From: Geitlerinema sp. PCC 9228
GTDB lineage: Bacteria > Cyanobacteriota > Cyanobacteriia > Cyanobacteriales > PCC-9228
DNA length: 35,585 nt
Direction of reading: 5' to 3'
Assembly (NCBI RefSeq): GCF_001870905.1
Contig: NZ_LNDC01000194.1
Location: forward strand, 1 to 35,585
Shown here piece after piece: positions 25,214-34,200 of this stretch; within the stretch, counting starts at the first letter, position 1; each line of letters starts with the position of its first letter. The translations under genes and the position numbers were made by a program. The notes under the pieces are model-generated. The model was not told where the DNA came from, made no database searches, and worked only from the letters and a program-made list of their open reading frames with translations.

Positions 25214-28200
25214 CTAGAGGCTAGAAATCTGCTGGAAGTCGTCTTCGGTGATGTTGGAAGCATCAACGCCAGTGAGACCAGCCATGGTATTGCCATTGAC
25301 CGAAATCACCGTACCGCCTTCAGCTTGCGTGATGGTCAAATCTTCAAACGTGACACCGTTGGGTTGTACGGGGAACTCGCTGGTAGGCAGAACCAGGGAA
25401 TCAACGCCATCTTCAAAGTCAGTGATGATGTCAGGACCGGATACGTTTCGTAACAAGAAGCGATCGCTTCCCTGACCGCCAGTGAGGGTATCCTCTCCCA
25501 AATCGCCACTGAGGAGGTCGTTGCCGCTGCCGCCGTTGAGAATATCCGCTTGCTGACCGCCAAACAGGATGTCATCGCCGTCGTTGCCGTTGACTTTATC
25601 TTCTCCCAGATTGCCGTTGAGGATATCGTTGCCGTTGCCACCTTGGAGGTTGTCTTTTCCTTGACCCCCAAATAGGATATCGTTTCCATCGCCGCCATCG
25701 ACAAAATCGTTTCCTTGGTTGCCATTCATGATGTCATTACCGGCTTCACCGTAAAGGCGATCGTTTCCGGAGAAGGTGGCGACGGCATCGTTGCCATTGC
25801 CAGCAGTAACTGCGTCGTTTTCTGCAGTGCCTTCTAGGGTGTCATCGCTGTCAGAACCGGTCATGTGGTTATCCATGAGTTTGTTGATGGTTTCTTCACG
25901 GTTGCTAGCGTTGGTTTCCTCATTGCCAGCATCCCCATCAACGTCATTATCGGCTCGATCGCGATCGCTATTATTCGTCGCCTCACTAGCGGAAGATTCG
26001 TCTGATGGATCGGCGTTGCTATCCGAGTCGCTATCCTCATTGCCATCCTCATTGCCACCGGTGTCTTCGTCACTGATATTGACTGTAAATTCCTCGGTAA
26101 GCGTATTCCCATCACCATCTTCCACCGTAATGGAGATAGTGGCAACGCCTGCTTCTCCATCAATAGGAGATAGACTCAGAAGTGCTTGATGCGCTTGACC
26201 ACCGGCACTGACCGACACATTGTCCGCTGGTAAAAGACTGGAATTGTCGGAAGTAATGGAAATGTCTAGCTGGTCGTAGGAAGTTTCAAAGTCAAACAGG
26301 GTAATGGGAATATCTTTTAGCTGCTCGCCTTCACTGATGTTCACGTTATCCAGCCCTGCCAACTGGGGTTTTAACTTGACTTGGCGAATTGCTTCCAGGG
26401 CAGCTTCGCTGGTATCTGCCATCTCCAGGATTTCGTTAATCGATTTCTCGCCGCGAGCTAGTTCATTGAGGGCTTGGGCTTCTTCTCCGTGGGAAACAAG
26501 TTTCGCTTGAGTGATCGCTGTGAGGAGTTCGATGCCATCGCTCGATTCTTCTGCCAGCAATCGTTTCTTGGTGACGCCTGCCGCTAGCAGTTTCGCTGCT
26601 GCATCGACAATATCTTCCACTTCCTGGTTGTTTAAGCCCAGTTGCAAACCTTCTTCTGTTGCCAGCGTTTGAGCGTTGGCAGCACTGCTACGAATGACAT
26701 TGCTGAGAACAGTTGAGTCTTCCAGATTTACGGAACGACCGTCCATTAGTTCGGACAAGGCTGAGAAAGCAGCGTTGCTGAGAATTGCACTCGTCGCCGT
26801 ATCTTGTGTATCTACCGTTCCACCCGAAGCGCCGGCGAGTAGATTGTGAATTCCCGAAATCACCCCTTGCACGCTGTTGTTGGCAAGCAAAACCGCACGG
26901 GCATTGGGATCTTCTTTTAGCGTGGCATCGACATAGTCAAACTCAAATAAATTGACATCATCCGAAATACTGAAGGCAGTTTGGACGCGCTCTTGGGCTG
27001 TGTTTTTGTCAACGTCCTGTTCGATGAGCTGCTGAATGAGAGAAGTAACCGGATTAATCGCACTTTCAGATGAAGCAGACAAGACGCCCTGAACGGGTAA
27101 ACCAGTAGCCACATCAACACCGCCGCGAGCGCGCAGTACGCCATTCAAAATGTCAACATCGTCTGGCACACTCAAGTCGAAAGAACCATCTGCTTTGGTG
27201 GTTGTTTGAACTTCTCCTAAGTCGAGCAAACGATTGCCATTGGTATCGAACCATACGGTTGCCCCATCGACGTACCCTAGAGAAAATTTAGATGTAAGGA
27301 CATTTCCCGATTCATTGCCAATGGCTTCCTGATTAAATTGGGTGAGAACGGTTCGTAATTCGGTACTCCATACCTCCTTCATAATCTCAAATAAACCCAA
27401 ATCTACCCCAACTTTAATGGAGCCATTGACAAAGGCATCTAATTGCCCCTTCAGATCGAATAACTCTAGGGGGGTATCGAGGCGAGAGATGATTTCTGAA
27501 CCTCTCACTTTACCATCGTTTTTGCCTTGCAGCTCTCCTTCATCGATGAGATCGAAGCCAAGGGTACCTTCTATACCTCCTTTTAATACTGCTTTAGCAA
27601 CAACAGCACTAGCCGACAATCCAGCAGCAATTGTCGCTGAGGCGATCAGTTCGTCTTTGTCCTTACCGTCCTCATCGAAGTCGTCAACATAGAAGCCATC
27701 GAGAATTTTATAAATTTCTGAAAGCTCAAAGTTGCTATCTTGCCAAGCTTCTAAGCCTGCAGTATCGTATCCCACAGATAAGTCAGTCTGGGCTTCAAAT
27801 CCAAGCTCTAAAATCCCTTCAATGATAGGTGGTGTCCATAGTAGAAATTCCTGTTCTTTACCGAAGAAGAAATCTAGATCGGGAATATCGTAAGTAATTA
27901 GATCGACATTTTCCTGTCCCAACAAAATCTTAATCGGGGTAACTGGATTGGTTAAGAATGGAATATCTAAACCTGCAAGTTTGCTCCCCTCATCTCCCAT
28001 CAGGTAACTGAGGGCTTTCTGCTGTTTTTCACTTCCAGATTGTTTTGTGCTATCCAGAAGCTGTTTTTGAGTATCTGCTGTTGCTTCTTTCCCAGAAGCT
28101 GTTTTTTGAGTCCCCTTGTCTGCTGGAATTTGCGAGGTACTATCTGCCGGATCGTCGCTGGCTGCTTTGAAATCGTCGAGGTTGTAGCTTCCTAATTCTA

Positions 28201-31200
28201 AGGTAAGGTTGTCCTCGCTTTCTGTTAGTGCTTTCAGGCTTTCAGCAGTCTCAACAATTTGGTTGACGGTATCAGTAAACTGAATGGCATTATCTACACT
28301 ATTTTTAATTCGCTGTAGCTTTTTGTCTCCAGTATCTTCAGGGATGGCATTGGCAATGGTTTTGGTGATGTCAAGAAGAGAAACCCCGGGGCGAGAATCC
28401 TGATTGAATTCGTCTTCTAATCCCAGTTGAGAGAAAATCTTGGTATCGGCGTTGAGAATGTCGAGAACTGGTTTGGCAGGTGAGATAATCTCATCAACGG
28501 TTTCGATAACTGGCGTGGCTAGATTGGTTAGGAAGCCTCCTACATCAATTTGAATGTCGTTAAAATCAACGTTGAACCCTTCTTCTGCAGCTTCCTCTTG
28601 ATTGCTGTAGTTGAACAAAGGTAAACCAACACCTAGGTTAAAGTTGAAGCTAGGGAAGGCTGGGTTTCCTTCAAAGCTGGTTTTGGTGGCTAACCCCAGA
28701 TTGGCTAACCCAGAAAATTCATAGTTGAAGAGGTCAGAGAAGCCCAAATCAGGATTATTTTTCCAGTTTTGTAGTTCAGTTAGGGTGAGGCGATCGCCAT
28801 CATCTAGATAATTAATTATCGGTCCTTGATCGGTGAAGTTTTCTGTATCAAATTCATTGTTGGGTAAAGCAAACGGCTCGATCGGATCGCCGTCCTCGTT
28901 AACCGTCAAACTTCCATTATTATCTAAATCGATAAACTGTACCCCTTCTTGAATATGCAGGATTGGATCGGACAGCAAATCAAGTTTTTCATCTTCTTCT
29001 AAATCAATAAATGTGATAGCCGAATCAATGACCTGATTCTCATTAACCGTCAATCCAAGCAATTCAGCATAGGTAGGTTTTTCGGATGCAGATAATCCGA
29101 GAAAAGTAGCTACACGATTACTAATCGTGTCTAACAGATTAATATCTGAATCGGGGTGGTCAATGGTATTGTTTGTAATCTTGTAGGTAACGAGGTTATC
29201 TTCATTCAGATTAATGACCCAATTATCTTCTTTTTTATCTAGTTGAGGCTCTCCAGAATCATTAATATTATTGCCGTTGAAATCGAGATAAGTTTGATTA
29301 GTAGTTACGAACTCATCAGGGCTCTCTTCTTCATCAAGGGTTAGCTGGCTATCTTGATTAAGGTCTAAGAAGGTGACACGATCCATAATAAAGGGTTCGT
29401 TCTTATCTTTTTTCCCATTGTCATCTCGATCGTAAAACTTGAGCGTTAAATCTTCTTCTGGATCGATCTTATGCTCACCAACCCTGATACTACCACTACC
29501 ATTCGTGAGGATATTGACTAAGTTAATTGTTGGTTCGTTGCCATCTTTGGAACCACTATTATTTTCGTCAATATAATTATTACCATCACTATCTTCCCGA
29601 ACCTTGTATTCTTGAGGGAAGCGGTTAGAGTCTGAGCTATCGTCATACTTACCGTTATTATTAAAATCCAAATATTGGAAAGAATCAACGAAGAAATTAG
29701 AAGCATCCAAGCTGAGAGAGTTTTTTTCGCGAACAAAGGGTTCACTGAAGACAATCAATGGCTCGTCAGAGTCCACGTCACCATTATTATTTGTGTCAAG
29801 AACTTGTCCATAAATTTGATTATTGTCTTCATCTTTATCTGTTAAAACTTTATATTCCCCAGTAAACTCCTGGTCCTTAATTTCATCTAAGTATTCAGTT
29901 CCATCGTTTAATGTTTCGATTTTAATTTTTTTCAGTTGTGAGTCAGGGAAACGGATATTAACAATTGGTTCATCTCGATCGATTTTACCATTCTTATTGG
30001 TATCTTGACTCAAGCGACCTGTCAAAGAGTCTAAAAGAAGTAATTCCCCTTCATTGAACTCGTCGTTATTATTTTTATCAAGATAGATGGTTCGATCGTC
30101 CTTGCTTTTAATTCGATCGAGATTTTCTTCGATCGTGATTGGGCGATCGTCACTATCCTGACTACCATTATCATTAATATCTAGATACTTTTGATTTCCT
30201 TTAGTGAATACTTTATGTTCACGAGTCCAGTATCCGTCTCCATTGGTATCCAAGTATTGAAAAGATTCTCCATTGGGCAAAGTTCCAGTTTCCACTGAAG
30301 CATCAGTAACTCCATCGATCTCGTCTTTTTCACCGTTTCGGTTATAATCAAGTATTTTATCGGGTTGGTTGGGGTCATCCCCTTTTGAATTGGGATCTTC
30401 ATAAAATGTCAGATATTCTCCCTCTTGATTAATGATGGGTTCAAGAAGCGGATCCTCTTTATCATTCTGATTAAGATCGAGATATTCATCGTTACTGGCA
30501 CTCGGCAGTTTTGGTTCGTCTGCAAAAGTCTGTTCTTGATTTGCATTTCCAACTAGATTGAGGTAAGAAAATCCGAGTTGTGAATCCTCAATCAATTTAG
30601 GTTCACCTGAAGAAAACTCTCGATCTTGATTTAAATCCAAATAAGCGAAAGATTCTTGAGTCTCCTCATCAGTTTCTTCTAAAATCAGCAATTCATTGTC
30701 ACTTTGTTGTCGGTCGGTGTCGATATCTAGAAAGCTCAGTGCTGAATTAGAATTTTCTAATTTTAAATCACCAAATTCAGAGTTAACATAAGGTTCTCCC
30801 ACATCTAGCAAACCATTATTATTCGTATCTTGGAAGGCAATTCCTGTCCCTTGCACAAACGTGCCTTCCCCTTCAATTTCCCGATCGGCATCCAGCTTCC
30901 CATTGCTATTTCGATCCAGCTTCGCTTTTTGTTTCTTAGTCAGGATTTCATTGGTATCGACATTATTATCTCCATTTCGATCGAAATAATACTTAAGCTC
31001 ACCCTTAACCTTTTTCTGTTCAATGCGGAACGGCTTAACCTGACCATTCTTCATCCACTTTGTTGTTGTCGGATCGACAGACAATAATTGTTCGCCTGAG
31101 GAAGAATCTAAACGCCCATCGCGATCCAAATCAAAATAATATTGAGTAACTTTGCCATTGCTGTCTTTCTGAGTACGATAGATTCCTTCGTTCTTAATTG

Positions 31201-34200
31201 TTTCTGATGTATCAAAAGTGTTATTGCCGTTAGCATTTATTCGTTTAGCGGCAGCAGGGGCTTCTCCCACTTTCGGAAAGACTTCGGCTTTCCCTTGGGA
31301 ATTTACAGAAACGAAGGGTTCTTGAATGGTTCGTGTTTCAGGGTTGGGAGTTCGATCGGGGTTTTCAATTGGATAATTAAAAGCCTCAGCATCTAACTGA
31401 TGATCCCCATCTACATCAAAAAATTGAATAGTTTGATAGTTATCGAGGTCATTTAATCCCGCTTGGAAATTCACCGCCAATTCAGTGGGATTTTCTGGAT
31501 CGTCGATCGTATCGAGACGGAGAAAACCTAAGTTTCCTTGACCTTTAAAGTCGTTTAAGTTGAGTTGAATGCTTGCTTCGACTTGAGTTTTTTCTGTGTC
31601 AAGATAGAAACCATAATCTTCGCTAATGCCAAATCCTAAAACAACATCAAAGTCAAAGTTAGACTGAAGTTCTCCATCTGTTTCCAGACCAATTCCCAGT
31701 GCATCTAAGCCTAGGTTGGCATCAATAGGAAGCGAGAATAATGGATAACTTTTGCTTACATCGATCGCAACATCCACGCTATTCTCGCTCATATCAACAG
31801 ATACATCTAAAAACTCTAAGCCAAGGGTAGAAAGGGAATCTTCAATGATTGCTTTGAGACGATTAGCAGAGAGATTCTCTTCATCGCCAACAGCAGGAAT
31901 CACTCGATCGTTTATGTCGCTGATGAGATTGGGGGTTTTACCGTCTAGGCTGCCAATCAGAGGGATTTCTAACTGGTCTAAGCTTTTTTGCAGGTTGGTA
32001 AACCCTTCTTGCATCCCTTCGGCAGTTGTTTTGGCGTTAAATACGCGATCGGCAACATCTATCCGCTGCTGGGGAACGACAATATTGTTGTAGTTGCTAT
32101 CGTTGGAAGTAACTTGATAGTCAATGCCGCTCTGGTGATACAATCCCGGTTCGGCAACGGCATCCTTAACGCCTTCTACAGTGACGGTTTGCAGTTCAAA
32201 CCATTTTTCCGGCGGGATGGTGATTTCAGTGGTTTGCTTTTCAACGGTTTCCGTTGTGTAATTGATGGGCAGGTTGATTTCTTCATTAGGAGCTTTTTTG
32301 AGGGAACCATCTTCATTTTTTTCGTAAATCTCGGCTTTTAACCCAAGCTTGCCGTCGCTATTATTGGGGTCGAGATTGCCAATAATAACCTGCTGAGTTT
32401 GGTCCCAGTTGCCTGGCTGTTGTCCTAAGACAACATCTTCTTCAAATTGCGTGAAATCGACTGTTGCTTCGGCTTCGTTATCGCTATCGTTAGCATCGTA
32501 TAGTTTGATGACCACATCGCTACTTGGCTGTTCGTTCAATTTAATGTCGAAAGCCACAGTTTTGCCTCTTTCTGTGGTTACCAAACTGTTGAGGCTGACA
32601 TCGAGATTGCCGGTTTTGCTTTGTTCGAAGCTATAAACATCCTTGTCAACACTAACTGTCTCGGGATTCACCGGATCGACGAATTGAATTTCGGCTCCTG
32701 GTGTTAGCTGGAGGGTGACATCGTCTTTGGGTTCGCTGAGTAAGGATACCTGGAAGGTAGCTGTTTCTCCTTCTCGCACGACAGTATTATCGCCGACTTG
32801 AACGATTCGGACTCCCGGTACGTCATCGTCTTGGATACTTAAGCTGGCTTTGGGGTTGTCAGGGAGTTTGTAACCTTCACCTGGAAGAAGTTCGATTTGG
32901 ACGGTTTCTGAAGGGAGTTTACCTTCCAAGCCTGTCTCGATCTCGCTGTTTCGGGAAGGGTCGTTCAGTTGAACTTTTACAGTGCCTTCATAGAAACCTG
33001 ATTTTTCTTGTAATTTCGCGTCCTGTTGAACGGTTCCCACCAGACCATCAGCAAATTTGATTTCGGTAGATTTTGATACGGGAATTGATTCTGGATAGGA
33101 TGGGACTGGTAACTTGATATAAGAAGCACCGTTATGAAGCGAACCGTCTTCTTGATTGTTGCTGAGATCTCTTAAAGTAGAAGTATCATCGGTAGAAGTA
33201 TCATCTTGTTGATTGGCAGCATAGTAGGCTACCAACCCCTCTTCGTTTCCTGCTAGGGAATTTGATTGGTTGGCTTGGATTTGTTCGGAAGTGCGAGCTG
33301 TGTTCCAAATCCGAATTTCATCCAATTGCCCTTTCCAAAAGTCTCCCTGGATAGCATTGGGGTTTTTGGTTCCAATGTAAAGGGGATCGTCGGTTGTCTT
33401 GATGGTTCCTGAAACGCCTTCTAGTGTCTCGATTTTTTCTCCATTGACGTATATAGCCAGCTCGTTTTTGGAGCGATCGTAGACGCCAGCTACATGATGC
33501 CATGCCCGTCCTGGTAGTTCTACAATTGGAGCCTCGACAACACCAACACCTCCCACATCGAACTTGAATTTGTTATCTTCCACCAGAAATCTATACTGGT
33601 CGGAAACTTGTTTTCCTTGAGAGGAAGAGTCGCCTCCTTTTTGCAATATACGGCGATTCCCACTAAAGTTTTCTTCATCCAGATAGATTTTAGCTTCTAC
33701 GGTGAGATTCTCCGTAATGTTGAGAGCTTCTGAATTGGGAACTTCTACATAGTCGTCAACACCATCAAATCCTAAAACTTGTTGTTTGGGAGTGGGCGTT
33801 TTTATCCCTAACTCCAGATTGCCATTATTGTTTACACTGGTAACTTGAAGCGTCCGATCTTCGGTTAATTTGTCATCGATGGGAGCGATCGCTAGATTGT
33901 TCTGGATATCTCCAGGAGCAATGCGAATTGAGCCTTCTTTGGCTGATGCCCGATAATCCCCAAGTTGATTGTCATCTTGGAAAGTCGCAGTGCCGCCGGT
34001 TATCTTGTAATTGACTTTGATGCCGTTGTTGTTTTGGGGGGCAGGGGCATTTAGTTGGAAGTTGAAGTAACTGGGTTTGCCAAATACTTCTGATGCTGTG
34101 GGTCCAGCTTCTACGCTCACTGTCGGCAAGTCGTTATCTTCAATGACAACTGGAGCCGGCTCGGGAACGATCTCGCTACTGGTGTATTGATGGTCTTCGT

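Noticed and set aside
25450-31430. CRISPR array in the repetitive right part
   Set aside because: The repetition is in-frame protein repeats of varying sequence and length, not identical direct repeats with regular spacers.
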